From an uncultured Chloroflexales bacterium (GTDB taxonomy: Bacteria; Chloroflexota; Chloroflexia; Chloroflexales; Chloroflexaceae), in the NCBI GenBank assembly GCA_937925925.1, contig CALANA010000123.1, forward strand, positions 1 through 41,433: 41,433 nt of DNA, read 5' to 3'. The position numbers were made by a program, and so were the translations under genes. Shown here piece after piece: positions 14,380 to 23,312 of the stretch; the stretch's first letter is position 1, and each line of letters opens with the position of its first letter. The notes under the pieces are model-generated. The model was given only the letters and a program-made list of their open reading frames with translations, was not told where the DNA came from and made no database searches.

Positions 14380-15354
14380 ATGACCTACGTGCAATTTAGC
14401 GGCTCCACACTGCCAGGATCGAATATCCTGCAAACCCTCTATGCCCATGGCTACCGCCTGGTGCTGGAACCTCACCTCCAATCCCTGGTAGCTGGCACAA
14501 TCACGCAGTCACCCTTGATTATGCTGCTAGCGCTGCATAGTGAGCCTGAAATCCGGTGCTTTGGGCATCTCGCCCAACGTCAGACAACCGCATGGCTTGG
14601 CTGGAATACCACCGACGATCCCGCGCTGACGCTGGCGGCGTATGCTGCGGGAGCTCAGGCGGTACTTCCGGCAGCAATGACGGCATCCATGCTGTTGCAG
14701 AGTATTGAACGTTCTTGTACCAGCAGGCCAGCACGTCCCATCCGTTCCGAAGATCCACCCGGCCTTCAACGAACCTGCCGCCGGGGTGAGGTGATTCAAC
14801 TCGCTGCGGATGAGGTGATAGATGTGGTTGATGGTGTGGTCGCCCAGACCGTGTTTCATAGCGATGGGAGCGAAGTTTTGATCGGTCTGAGTGGTCCGGG
14901 GCAGTTGTTAATTGCTCACCCTGATGACGCATGCTGCTTGCAACTACGTGCCCATACCAATGCGCTGATCATTGTGCGCTCCTGGCAGGCTGCAGCGACA
15001 ACCCTGCATTTCCTTGAGTGGCTACGCGATCGGGTGCGCTTGCTGGAAGGATGGAGCGCCATGCAGGCTCGTCCGCACCTTGATGAGCGCATCATCGGCA
15101 TTCTCTCCGTGCTTGCCGAGCAGTTCGGAGTACCTCATACACGGGGCTTGCTTGTGGATCTCCGCATCACCCATGCCCAACTTGCGGCTGCGGTCGGCAC
15201 CACACGCCCAACGGTGACGCGCCTGCTAGGTCATCTGCGGATGCGCGGCGCACTTGATATTATCGGGCAGGGTGAAAGCGGGCGCTTCTGCCTGTCCCGT
15301 TGGGAGCAGACCAAACACACCAAATGTGAGCCGATGAACCTGGTGTCACGCTGA
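14380..15354 (+). CDS. Crp/Fnr-family regulator with receiver-like N-terminal domain
   Basis: 324 aa. Residues 1-112 resemble a response-regulator receiver fold without its phosphorylation residues (PLIMLLALHSEPEIRCFG, YAAGAQAVLPAAM). Residues about 130-215 form a degenerate cyclic-nucleotide-binding-like jelly roll (CRRGEVIQLAADEVIDVVDG), and the C-terminus is a Crp-type helix-turn-helix (ITHAQLAAAVGTTRPTVTRLLGHLRMRG). It lacks the cAMP-binding arginine motif and Fnr cysteines, so its signal is unknown. No clear ribosome binding site precedes ATG 14380, and a repeat lies just upstream. May control the neighbouring iron genes; this is only positional inference. Confidence 0.85.
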   Translation: MTYVQFSGSTLPGSNILQTLYAHGYRLVLEPHLQSLVAGTITQSPLIMLLALHSEPEIRCFGHLAQRQTTAWLGWNTTDDPALTLAAYAAGAQAVLPAAMTASMLLQSIERSCTSRPARPIRSEDPPGLQRTCRRGEVIQLAADEVIDVVDGVVAQTVFHSDGSEVLIGLSGPGQLLIAHPDDACCLQLRAHTNALIIVRSWQAAATTLHFLEWLRDRVRLLEGWSAMQARPHLDERIIGILSVLAEQFGVPHTRGLLVDLRITHAQLAAAVGTTRPTVTRLLGHLRMRGALDIIGQGESGRFCLSRWEQTKHTKCEPMNLVSR

Positions 15355-15877
15355 GAAAAGCTGGATTGTGTATGCGGAAGAAGGGCAGTAGTCGATCGTG
15401 GAAGATGGCGCGGGTGTTGCGTAAACCTGATGTAAGCCCGGCCTGCGCGGCCGAACCATCGGAGACAAACGCATACAGGTAGACGCCACCAGTCAGACTA
15501 AGTACGGCACCCTGTCAGGTAAACTCCATTGACACCCTTTTCAAGCACGAGATCTACCAGGATGGCACCAGTCTCCGTCGCCGCGGGTCGGCAGTTGAAC
15601 GCCTGACGTCATGTAGCTGTGTGCTACTGGTCAGCCTCATAGGGAGTCAGCTCCCCGGCAATCACAGCAGTAAGCAGGGCGACCAGTGCTGGAACATGCG
15701 CATGCAACACAACCGGAAGTGAGTCCCTGAGCGTACGCTCAGGTTCTCGTCATAGGTAGTTGCTGCTTTTCAGTGTGGGAGAAGGCACTCGCCTACGTCC
15801 TGTTAATCAACTTGAATGCATGCACCCGTTCATCCAGATTGGAAATACGGTGGGAGAAGGCACTCGCCTACGTCCTG
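15355..15877. other. Intergenic region, no gene seen
   Basis: About 520 nt between convergent genes, with no supported ORF. It contains a CTGAGCGTACGCTCAG palindrome at about 15727-15742 and a 37-bp direct repeat near its right end. Confidence 0.6.
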
Positions 15878-15886
15878 TTAATCAAC
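15775..15886. repeat. 37-bp direct repeat, two copies with a 38-bp spacer
   Basis: Identical 37-bp copies (GTGGGAGAAGGCACTCGCCT...) at 15775-15811 and 15850-15886. The second provides the stop codon of the AI-2E gene. The end TACGTCCTGTTAAT is related to the ends of family D elements. The repeat/spacer sizes are CRISPR-like, but only two copies are present and one is partly coding. Confidence 0.7.
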
Positions 15887-17269
15887 GGCAGACTGCTGGA
15901 TTCCTGTTTCTGCAAGAGGTGGAAACGGCTCGTCAGGCAACAGTCCGGCCGGACGGCGTGGCTTTCCGAAGCGGCCATAGATATAGCGATAAATATCTCG
16001 AATCACTGCGGTCATCGGTACTGCCAGAATCAGCCAGATAATCCCCAGGGGGGTCAGAACAATAATTAACATCATCACCAGTGCCGGATGAATGTTGACG
16101 CTATCACCAACGACGCGTGGCACCAGGATATTGCCTTCAATCTGCTGAATGATCAAAAACATCAGCGCAATCGCCAGGCCGGTCTGCCAGGAGTGGAACA
16201 GCCCCACAATGACAGCCGGTACAGCTCCCAGGATCGGCCCGATAATCGGAATCAACTCCATAAAACCGGCAATCAGGGCCAGCAGCAATTCATACTGAAT
16301 GCCCTCCACGCCAAACAGTTTCATAATTGTCAGACCGCTATAGACCGCAACCGCAATAATAATGCCCAGGAGGAGTTGCCCACGGAAGTAGCGGCTAATA
16401 ATACGATCCGAAATGCGCAATATTGCCCAGAAATCTGCATGGAGCCAGCGCGGAACCACACGATCCACAGATTGGGCCGCACTTTGCAAGTCCATCAAAA
16501 CAAAGAAGAGCCAGAAGGGAATCACGACAAAGCCTATCAAGAAAGTGACCGTTGATACCACACCCAACCCGGTATTCACCAGAAAATTGATCGTACTGCG
16601 AATATAGGTGACCACATTATTACGCAACATAACCAGCGCTTGCTGAAAGCCTTCATTGATAAAGACGCGTGTCCCTTCTGGAAGCGTGCTAATATATTCC
16701 TCCAGGCTGGCAATCCACTGCTCAAACTGAACTGTCGTTGGCAGCCCCTGGAGCAAACTATTCAATTGACTGATCAAGGCTGGCACCAGCACCCAGATGA
16801 TCGACGATATGGCGATCAACCCTCCCGACAATACCAACACGACGGCCATCCAGCGCGGCATCCAACGGTTCAACCGATTGACCAGCGGGAACAACAGGTA
16901 CGTTAACACCACCCCAATCTGAAAGGGCAGCAGCGCAGACCAGGAATACCAGATGACCCAGATAAAGGCAACAATGGCGATAATAACCAGAAACAGACGG
17001 ATCAGATCGTCAGGGTCAATACTACAAATACGCATCCAGAGCCGTTTCCAGGCCCGAAAAGAGCGGGCCTGAGACTGCACCAATTCATCGTCTTCCGACA
17101 GGGCTTCCATCTCCATACCTGCGCGAATTGGAAGATGGGGCGCATCGACCGAGATGTGCGCTGGCGGTATGTGCAACTGTTCAGGGCCAATCACATGTGG
17201 TTCAGGTTCAAGTATGTTCGATGTATCTTGCCGATCCTGACATGATCGTTCCGTTCGTATACTCATCAT
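15878..17269 (-). CDS. AI-2E/PerM-family membrane transporter 1
   Basis: 463 aa. A soluble N-terminus of about 85 residues precedes the AI-2E transporter (UPF0118/PerM) core of about eight membrane helices: FIWVIWYSWSALLPFQIG, the SFLVNTGLG-like region, the FMELIPIIGPILGAVPAVIVGL signature and NILVPRVVGDSVNIHPALVM. The family includes TqsA and Na+/H+ antiporter-like members; the substrate here is unknown. AGGAG lies 5-8 nt before the paired ATGs. Second of two adjacent same-strand paralogs with 20 nt between, clearly an operon. Its last codons and stop fall in a 37-bp repeat, so the natural C-terminus may have been changed. Confidence 0.92.
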   Translation of the reverse strand: MMSIRTERSCQDRQDTSNILEPEPHVIGPEQLHIPPAHISVDAPHLPIRAGMEMEALSEDDELVQSQARSFRAWKRLWMRICSIDPDDLIRLFLVIIAIVAFIWVIWYSWSALLPFQIGVVLTYLLFPLVNRLNRWMPRWMAVVLVLSGGLIAISSIIWVLVPALISQLNSLLQGLPTTVQFEQWIASLEEYISTLPEGTRVFINEGFQQALVMLRNNVVTYIRSTINFLVNTGLGVVSTVTFLIGFVVIPFWLFFVLMDLQSAAQSVDRVVPRWLHADFWAILRISDRIISRYFRGQLLLGIIIAVAVYSGLTIMKLFGVEGIQYELLLALIAGFMELIPIIGPILGAVPAVIVGLFHSWQTGLAIALMFLIIQQIEGNILVPRVVGDSVNIHPALVMMLIIVLTPLGIIWLILAVPMTAVIRDIYRYIYGRFGKPRRPAGLLPDEPFPPLAETGIQQSAVD

Positions 17270-17289
17270 ATTTCTCCTGATATGTAGGG

Positions 17290-18390
17290 CTATGTTGCCT
17301 CTTTCGTTTCGTTTGCCGTATTCTGAAGGGTAGCCACTGTTCGGATCCTGACGGCTTGCTGCAAACGAAACTCGCGATCAAGAACCGTTATCAATACCAC
17401 CACTGGTACTGTGAGAAGTGCGGTGACAATACCCCCAATTTGTCCCCCAATAAAGAGTGCAAGCAAAATAGCGGCTGGGTGGACATTAATGGCACGTGAA
17501 AAGAAGAAAGGAACCACAATGTTTACTCCAAGAATACCAATAGGCACACCCCAGACAACTGACCACAATGCAAGCCATGGGTCAACTGTTAGGGCACTGA
17601 GGATCATCAAAATACTGCCAATAATACCTCCCAGATACGGGATAAACTCCAGAAAACCACTAATGATACCAATCGTGAACGCATAGGGAATACCCAGCAG
17701 TTGCAACATCAGGGTATAGGCTATCATCCAGTAGCCTGAGATACACAACTGGGCCACGAACCAGCGACTTAAACCCACACTGGCGCGTTCGGTAAGCTGG
17801 ATGATACGTTCATGATGATGTTCAGGTATCCAGGTTCTGAGCAAGGCCCGGCTGATATTTTGATCGACCACCAGAAAGAAGACCAGGACGGCAATAATAA
17901 AACCAGTGAAAAGCAGATTGCCGGTATTGGCCAGGGTTCCCGGAATAGTGAGCGCCAGACCACGGAGTACTTCGGTGACCGCTGGTGGTGGGCCATCTTC
18001 CGGTTGATTGGACAGGTTAAGCAAGCGACCAATCCCTGGCAGTTCATCGAGGTTCGCAACAATACTGGCGATGATCTGTTCACTATTGGTTGCCAATGCC
18101 CCCAGATTATCCAGGACTAACGGAACAATCAGCGCCAGAATCAAGGCCACGATGAGCATGGCTCCAATATAGACCAGAATAACAGTCCACATCCGGGGCA
18201 ACCCCCGTTGCTGGAGCGTGTCGGCGAGCGGATTGATTAATAAACTAAGCAACACGGTAATGAACAACAAGCCAAAGATGTTGAACAACACGTTCACATA
18301 GGTAATAACGATATAGACCGCAATTGCCAGTCCAAATAACGCGAACCAGGTTCTAATAGTAAAAACAAAAACCGATTTTTGTTTATGCAT
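17290..18390 (-). CDS. AI-2E/PerM-family membrane transporter 2
   Basis: 366 aa, no long N-terminal extension. Core features are VLLSLLINPLADTLQQRGLP at the start, then FLEFIPYLGGIIGSILMILSAL and NIVVPFFFSRAINVHPAAILLALFIGGQIGG, typical of the family. It is upstream of and co-directional with transporter 1. The two are strongly diverged, so an old duplication or heteromeric arrangement is possible. Start ATG has only a distant AAGG upstream, so the true start is moderately uncertain. Confidence 0.92.
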   Translation of the reverse strand: MHKQKSVFVFTIRTWFALFGLAIAVYIVITYVNVLFNIFGLLFITVLLSLLINPLADTLQQRGLPRMWTVILVYIGAMLIVALILALIVPLVLDNLGALATNSEQIIASIVANLDELPGIGRLLNLSNQPEDGPPPAVTEVLRGLALTIPGTLANTGNLLFTGFIIAVLVFFLVVDQNISRALLRTWIPEHHHERIIQLTERASVGLSRWFVAQLCISGYWMIAYTLMLQLLGIPYAFTIGIISGFLEFIPYLGGIIGSILMILSALTVDPWLALWSVVWGVPIGILGVNIVVPFFFSRAINVHPAAILLALFIGGQIGGIVTALLTVPVVVLITVLDREFRLQQAVRIRTVATLQNTANETKEAT

Positions 18391-18613
18391 ACGCTATGTA
18401 TTAACCTTAACTGGTGGTCTGCATAGCATCAAATGACAAAATATTTTCAGACCCCCTACTATACTAATCTAATACCGTTTCGACATGACCCTTCGACATG
18501 TTCATGTCATGCACACGTGGTATGCGGTCGTGCATCCCCCGATGGGTTTCGCCTAAGGCAGGAATTCCTCCTGACTCCCTACCCCTCCAGGCAGGGGGGT
18601 GGGGGTCGAAAAG

Positions 18614-18758
18614 GTAACTGTTCACACTCAAGAGAGTACGCCCACCTACGAGCGCGGGCCGCGTGTCCGCACGTGCGTGATGGCGGGCAGGACACCCGCG
18701 CTCCCAGGCACACCATGAACGCTGACGACAGAGCGTACCCCCAGATCTGAACAGTTAC
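18614..18758 (+). repeat. Family E hairpin element (GTAACTGTTCA ends)
   Basis: 145 bp with a perfect 11-bp terminal inverted repeat GTAACTGTTCA / TGAACAGTTAC and a GC-rich interior containing GGCGGGCAGGACACCCGCGC. Related copies at 18972-19168, 19175-19287 and 23313-23456. The rest of 18391-19377 holds no gene; its left part (18471-18495) carries ATACCGTTTCGACATGA, also seen at about 20753. Confidence 0.72.
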
Positions 18759-18971
18759 TCAAAAAGATATGGTACAACATACACGCTGGGGCATCCGCCG
18801 ACCGGTTTCGCCTGTGGCAGTGTCGTGTGTCTGCCCTTGCTCTGCCATAGACGAAAAAGACGTCTGTCTCAAACCAACGCATAACTTCTGTCATGATAGC
18901 TAATATTCTGCCATTCTTTCACGCTTTGAGCAACCGGTATATCTATAGCCAGTCGCAATGAGTCGTAAGAG

Positions 18972-19168
18972 AAGTGTTCAGTCTTCTCCTGGGAGCGCGA
19001 GCAGATTGCCCGCACAGGTACGACGGCGGGCGGGACGCCCGCGCTCTCAGGTTCGACGACGGGCGGGACGCCCGCGCTCCCAGGTACGACGGCGGGCGGA
19101 ACGCCCGTGTTCCCAGGCGTACCATGAACGCTGACGACAGCGCTTTCCTCTCAATGTGAACAGGTACT
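18972..19168 (-). repeat. Family E element with triplicated inner unit
   Basis: Ends GTGTTCA / TGTGAACAGGTAC. The interior repeats a unit of about 35 bp (GGTACGACGGCGGGCGGGACG...) three times with small changes, then ends CACCATGAACGCTGACGACAG like the copies at 18 and 23 kb. Array expansion inside a mobile repeat. Confidence 0.65.
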
Positions 19169-19174
19169 CCAAAC

Positions 19175-19287
19175 GTACCTGTTCACATTTCTCCTGAGAG
19201 CGAGGGCATCTTGCCCTCGTGTGCCCGATCGAGTGCGCCCCACTCTCGCGCCCAGGGGTGCGTGGTACCCCAAGGGTGAATAGTTAC
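19175..19287 (+). repeat. Family E element, diverged copy
   Basis: Begins GTACCTGTTCACATTT and ends GGGTGAATAGTTAC; interior has GAGGGCATCTTGCCCTC hairpin. It follows the previous copy by only 6 nt, so the two are in tandem. Confidence 0.6.
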
Positions 19288-19377
19288 TCCAAACCATATC
19301 TTGCGCAAGATGATCTCCCATGTTACACTATACCATCCTGGTATTAACCAATGCTCAAAAGCATGAAAAGGCCTGAT

Positions 19378-19734
19378 ATGGTAAATCAACAGGATCAAAC
19401 AATGCCCTCAATACCTGCCTCTGATGATCAGATCGCCCGCATTGAACACCGCCTGGCGGATATTCAGCTTTTGTTAGAGCATCAGACGATTGCGATTGCG
19501 CAACTACAGGATGAGATTCATCATGCGCGGCGTAGTGATGATTGGTATCACGTGCAATTTAGTGAAATGATCCGCATCTTAATACGCGACATTCGTGAGT
19601 TGCGCGCAGCATTGATCTGCTCAGTTATTAACGATGGCCCGATTAACGCCCAGTTGTTGTATACGTTACTGCGCAAAACAGCGGACGATGAACGCGATCT
19701 GTCGGCCCTGTCTAACCCACCGCGATTATTTTGA
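19378..19734 (+). CDS. Small coiled-coil protein of unknown function
   Basis: 118 aa from ATG 19378, chosen because AAAAGG lies 6 nt upstream; the track start 19351 would add nine residues. Residues about 18-60 (DDQIARIEHRLADIQLLLEH, AIAQLQDEIHHARR) have heptad-like spacing of a coiled coil, followed by a helical region (MIRILIRDIRELRAALI). No membrane segment. I do not recognise a family. Followed after 122 nt by the cyclotransferase gene on the same strand, possibly co-transcribed. Confidence 0.65.
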   Translation: MVNQQDQTMPSIPASDDQIARIEHRLADIQLLLEHQTIAIAQLQDEIHHARRSDDWYHVQFSEMIRILIRDIRELRAALICSVINDGPINAQLLYTLLRKTADDERDLSALSNPPRLF

Positions 19735-19856
19735 CTAACTATTGTATCATCAACTGGCACGACGTTTGCGCAACGATGCGGTATCCATATTTTCTTTTCT
19801 TGCTGTCCCAGATCAACAGGGAGTAAGCAACCCGCAATCCTTCCCATAAACCTACC

Positions 19857-20753
19857 GTGAAGGTTCTGTGTATGATCAATCGCTTCCGCTATTACCTGAC
19901 GCTGATTGGACTACTCTGGGGGATCTTGCTTCCTTCCGCCTGTGCGTACCTGGCAGAGAGTTCCCCGCCTGCCCCCACGGCCACACCACCACGTTCGGCC
20001 CTTATGGCTCCGATCATTGTCAACACTCCGGCAACACCCTCAGTAACCCCGGAGCCTCCGGTTTATACCTATACCGTTATCAATACCTACCCCCATGATC
20101 CGGCCGCTTTTACCCAGGGTCTGATTTTTGAGAATGGGGTGTTGTATGAAAGTACAGGCTTATATGGCCGCTCCTCGTTACGTAAGGTTGACCTGGAAAC
20201 CGGCACAGTCCTACAAATCCACGAACTGGAGCCACAATTTTTTGGCGAAGGCCTGACCGCGTTTGGCGATACGCTGATTCAGTTGACCTGGCAATCGAAC
20301 GTGGGATTTGTGTACGATAAACACAGTTTTAACCTCTTGCGCGAATTTTCCTATCCAACGGAGGGGTGGGGCATCACCCACGATGGCGAACAACTGATTA
20401 TGAGTGATGGTACGGATCGGCTGTTTTTCCTTGACCCGGAGACGTTCCAGATAACAGGGCACATCTATGTCACCGATGCTGGTCATTCGGTAGACCGGCT
20501 GAACGAACTGGAGTATATCCATGGCAAGATCTATGCCAATATCTGGCAAACCGATCTCATAGCTCGCATTGATCCGCACACAGGTGCGGTAGAAGGATGG
20601 ATTGACCTGAGTGGATTACTGGCAGAAGAATATCGTCAGCAACCGGTCGATGTCCTCAACGGCATTGCCTATGATGCCGAACATGATCGGTTCTTTGTCA
20701 CCGGGAAGCTCTGGCCAAAGCTCTTTGAGATCAAACTGATTGTCCGTGAATAA
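19857..20753 (+). CDS. Glutaminyl-peptide cyclotransferase-like lipoprotein
   Basis: 298 aa. Signal peptide with lipobox LLPSAC (cysteine at about residue 29), a Pro/Thr linker, then a five-bladed propeller of the plant/bacterial glutamine cyclotransferase family: YPHDPAAFTQGLIFENGVLYESTGLYGRSSL, GEGLTAFGDTLIQLTW, GWGITHDGEQLIMSDGTDRLFFLDP, LNELEYIHGKIYANIWQTD and LNGIAYDAEHDRFFVTGKLWPKLFEI. These enzymes cyclise N-terminal Gln to pyroglutamate; here on the outer face of the membrane. GTG at 19857 is the track start; an ATG at 19872 (MINRFRYYL) is an equally good start. Confidence 0.9.
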   Translation: MKVLCMINRFRYYLTLIGLLWGILLPSACAYLAESSPPAPTATPPRSALMAPIIVNTPATPSVTPEPPVYTYTVINTYPHDPAAFTQGLIFENGVLYESTGLYGRSSLRKVDLETGTVLQIHELEPQFFGEGLTAFGDTLIQLTWQSNVGFVYDKHSFNLLREFSYPTEGWGITHDGEQLIMSDGTDRLFFLDPETFQITGHIYVTDAGHSVDRLNELEYIHGKIYANIWQTDLIARIDPHTGAVEGWIDLSGLLAEEYRQQPVDVLNGIAYDAEHDRFFVTGKLWPKLFEIKLIVRE

Positions 20754-21006
20754 TACCGTTTCGACGTGAACCTTCCGCATGTTCTTGCCATTTGTACTCC
20801 AATGAGACTGCGTCGGGTGGGCGGGGGCCTGCGGCTCCCGCCTATGTTCCTTTGCTGGTGCGGCGCAGCTTTGCCGCGCCGCACCAGCAAGAGCATTTCG
20901 GCGGAGCTGCGCCTCGCGCAATCTCGTTCCAGGGAAAGGCTCGTTGTCGTATGCGCAAGCGAAAGACGAACCAACGGATGCGGAAGGTCGAAGTCACATT
21001 GGTATA
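20752..21006. repeat. Nested repeats: family C element inside an ATACCGTTTCGAC palindrome
   Basis: Outer inverted repeat: AATACCGTTTCGACGTGAAC...CTTCCGCATG at the left and CATGCGGAAGGTCGAAGTCAC-type sequence at the right (about 20982-21006). Inside lies a family C element (20799-20947, ends CCAATGAG / CTCGTTGT) with the hairpin GGTGCGGCGCAGCTTTGCCGC. Family C also occurs at 37535-37645 and 38625-38775. A partial family D end (ACTTACGCGGTGGTATGGTC) follows at about 21013-21080. No gene in 20754-21089. Confidence 0.6.
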
Positions 21007-21089
21007 ACACGAGTAGGACTTACGCGGTGGTATGGTCAGATAGCCTTTTCGCCTGCGGCAGAGCGGTACGTCGTGTACATACTATTTGC

Positions 21090-21890
21090 TTAGAGTTGTG
21101 CCGCATACCGCACAGCATTCTGGAATAACAGCAGCCCATCGCCCATTTGTCGCCAGGGTTCGCGTGTCCAGCGTGGATGTTGTTGTGGTAGCACCGCATC
21201 TTCGGGATGCGGCATTAAACCCAGCACGTTCCCTTGCGGATTGCATAGTCCGGCAATATTGCCAACCGAGCCATTGGGATTGGCTGGATAGGTGACATCG
21301 CCCCCATCAGGAGCAACATAGCGCAAAGCGATCTGCCCCTGGGTCTGTAACTGATCGAGTATGGTGTCGTCTGCTACCACCAGACGGCCTTCACCATGGG
21401 CGACAGGCACCTCGATCGGCATCGTCATCCCCTGTGTAAAAATACAGCGACTTGCTGGCTCGGCAGCCAGTTGCACCCAGCGGCATTCAAAGTGGCCGGA
21501 GGCATTATGCGTCAGGGTTGCCTGTGGGCGAACATGCTCGGTGGCTGGTTCACCCCCCTGCAATCCCGGCAAAATAGCAGCCTTGATCAGCACCTGAAAG
21601 CCATTGCAGATGCCCAGCACCGGTCGTCCATCAGCCACGAACGTAGCCAGTTGTTCCCCCAGCCGATGTTGCAGATCAATCGCCAGCAGTTTGCCCGCAC
21701 CAAGATGATCACCATAAGAAAAACCACCAGGTATGACCAGGAACCCATAATCGTGCAGACACAGGCTGTGATCAGCCAGGCGATTGATATGCACCCGCTC
21801 AGCCTGGGCACCTGCCAGTTCACATGCTGCTGCTGCATCAGCATCACGGTTAATACCGGGCGCACGCAAAATCAATACTCTTAAGCCCAT
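21090..21890 (-). CDS. purQ: Phosphoribosylformylglycinamidine synthase, glutaminase subunit PurQ
   Basis: 266 aa, a class I glutamine amidotransferase that supplies ammonia to PurL in purine synthesis. Visible: LRVLILRAPGINRDADAAAA at the start, GGFSYGDHLGAGK, nucleophile cysteine in PVLGICNGFQVLIKAAILPG, and the His-Glu of LMPHPEDAVLP. Length fits PurQ. Its ATG lies inside the last codons of the upstream kinase gene (10-nt overlap), so it is translationally coupled to it; no purL or purS is in the window. Confidence 0.94.
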   Translation of the reverse strand: MGLRVLILRAPGINRDADAAAACELAGAQAERVHINRLADHSLCLHDYGFLVIPGGFSYGDHLGAGKLLAIDLQHRLGEQLATFVADGRPVLGICNGFQVLIKAAILPGLQGGEPATEHVRPQATLTHNASGHFECRWVQLAAEPASRCIFTQGMTMPIEVPVAHGEGRLVVADDTILDQLQTQGQIALRYVAPDGGDVTYPANPNGSVGNIAGLCNPQGNVLGLMPHPEDAVLPQQHPRWTREPWRQMGDGLLLFQNAVRYAAQL

Positions 21891-23224
21891 CGAAACTCCA
21901 ACTCTACTTCGCCCACCTTGATACGATCACCTTGATGCAGGCGTTGCGGAACGTGGGCTGGTATATGCACGCCGTTAATCGTTGTCCCGTTTGTGCTACC
22001 GAGATCGGTGAGCGTATAGTGATCGTTGTTTCGGTCGATAATAGCATGATTACGCGAGGCAATGCCCCGGTCATGTTCGGCCAGATCGATTTCAGGATAG
22101 TGATTTTTGCGCGGATCACGTCGCCCAATATTGCATGGCAACCGATCAAGTTTGATCTCCCACGTGCTACGGGGCGATGTTGCCAGAATACGTGCCGATG
22201 GCAACCCTGCCAGCGGCGCTCCACATCCAGCACAGAAGCGTGCGTTCACTTTGTTCAACCGGCCACAGCGGTCACATGTTTTTCCATCGACTACGGGTGC
22301 TGGGGGTGGTGGCGACGGGGGAGCCACCGGTACTGGCTGTGGTGGTGGAGCCTCAATCGGTGGTGGAGTAATGCGCTGCGTCGGATCAATATAGGGCGCA
22401 TCCAGGCAGTTGAGCAAGGCCTGTTCCATCACCAGCGCAGACTGGTAGCGCTGTTCGCGGTTCAAGGACATGGCCTTGATGATCACCTGTTCGGTTTCGG
22501 CATCGACCGAGGGATTCAGTTTGCGAATGGAGCCTGGCTGTGGTGGTTGGAGTGGTACGGGAGGCAGGTTCGTTAGCAGATGTAGCAATGTGGCTCCCAG
22601 TGCATAGATGTCGCTGCGCGCATCGGTCTGCCCTTTCCCATACTGCTCTGGTGGTGCATAGCCCGCTGATCCCATGGCGACCGTGTCTTTGGATTTGCGC
22701 ACCTTGTAGGTACGTGCCACGCCAAAATCAATCAGTTTGAGAACACCTTCAGGCGTAATCATGATATTGGAAGGCTTGAGATCGCGGTAGATAATCGGTG
22801 GGTTCAGGGTGTGCAGATAGTGCAGCACTCGACACAGTTGTACCCCATAACCAATGACTTCCTGCTCCAGCAGTGGTGCATTGGCATCGTGGATGCGCAT
22901 CTCGAGCGTCTTACCAGGGACAAACTCCATCACCATGGTTGGGCGCCCAGATTGCTCAAAGTAGTCACTCACCACAATCAGGTTCGGATGGTGAAGTCGG
23001 CGCAATAACTCAACCTCCTGCTGAAAGAGTTTGTGATTGTCTTCCACTTCTTCCGGGGGCGTGTTTGGTGGTAAGCGCATTTCCTTCAGTGCCCAGATCG
23101 AGTTATCACTGGTGCGCCGCACACGATAGACTGCACCCATACCACCCCGACCGATCGGGTTCAGAATGACGTAGTCACTGTGGGTACCGTGCAAGGTCGT
23201 ATCTGGTTGTAGCAGGTCAAACAT
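21881..23224 (-). CDS. Ser/Thr protein kinase with zinc ribbon and FHA domain
   Basis: 447 aa. PknB-type kinase (about residues 18-275): GRGGMGAVYRV glycine loop, lysine in WALKEM, IYRDLKPSNIMI catalytic loop, DFGVARTYK, and GSAGYAPPEQYGKGQTDARSDIYALG. A Pro-rich hinge is followed by a two-CxxC zinc ribbon (CDRCGRLNKVNARFCAGCG, about 320-338) and a C-terminal FHA domain (GIASRNHAIIDRN, LTDLGSTNGTTINGV) that binds phosphothreonine. No membrane segment, so cytosolic. Overlap with purQ puts a signalling protein and a purine enzyme in one transcript. A TATAAT at 23270-23275 (minus strand) is a likely -10. Confidence 0.94.
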   Translation of the reverse strand: MFDLLQPDTTLHGTHSDYVILNPIGRGGMGAVYRVRRTSDNSIWALKEMRLPPNTPPEEVEDNHKLFQQEVELLRRLHHPNLIVVSDYFEQSGRPTMVMEFVPGKTLEMRIHDANAPLLEQEVIGYGVQLCRVLHYLHTLNPPIIYRDLKPSNIMITPEGVLKLIDFGVARTYKVRKSKDTVAMGSAGYAPPEQYGKGQTDARSDIYALGATLLHLLTNLPPVPLQPPQPGSIRKLNPSVDAETEQVIIKAMSLNREQRYQSALVMEQALLNCLDAPYIDPTQRITPPPIEAPPPQPVPVAPPSPPPPAPVVDGKTCDRCGRLNKVNARFCAGCGAPLAGLPSARILATSPRSTWEIKLDRLPCNIGRRDPRKNHYPEIDLAEHDRGIASRNHAIIDRNNDHYTLTDLGSTNGTTINGVHIPAHVPQRLHQGDRIKVGEVELEFRWA

Positions 23225-23312
23225 GGTTCTATGCTTTATGATCCATGATTCGGAATTGCGTACACGTCCATTATATCACGATGCTGCACCAGGTTTGATA
23301 ACGTCTATGTAC

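Noticed and set aside
15850-15886. Possible CRISPR array from the 37-bp repeat and 38-bp spacer
   Set aside because: Only two copies, one overlaps a stop codon, and the end matches a family D element terminus.
16088-16555. Plus-strand 155-aa ORF rich in Asn/Gln
   Set aside because: Antisense of the AI-2E transporter, whose membrane segments produce this composition.
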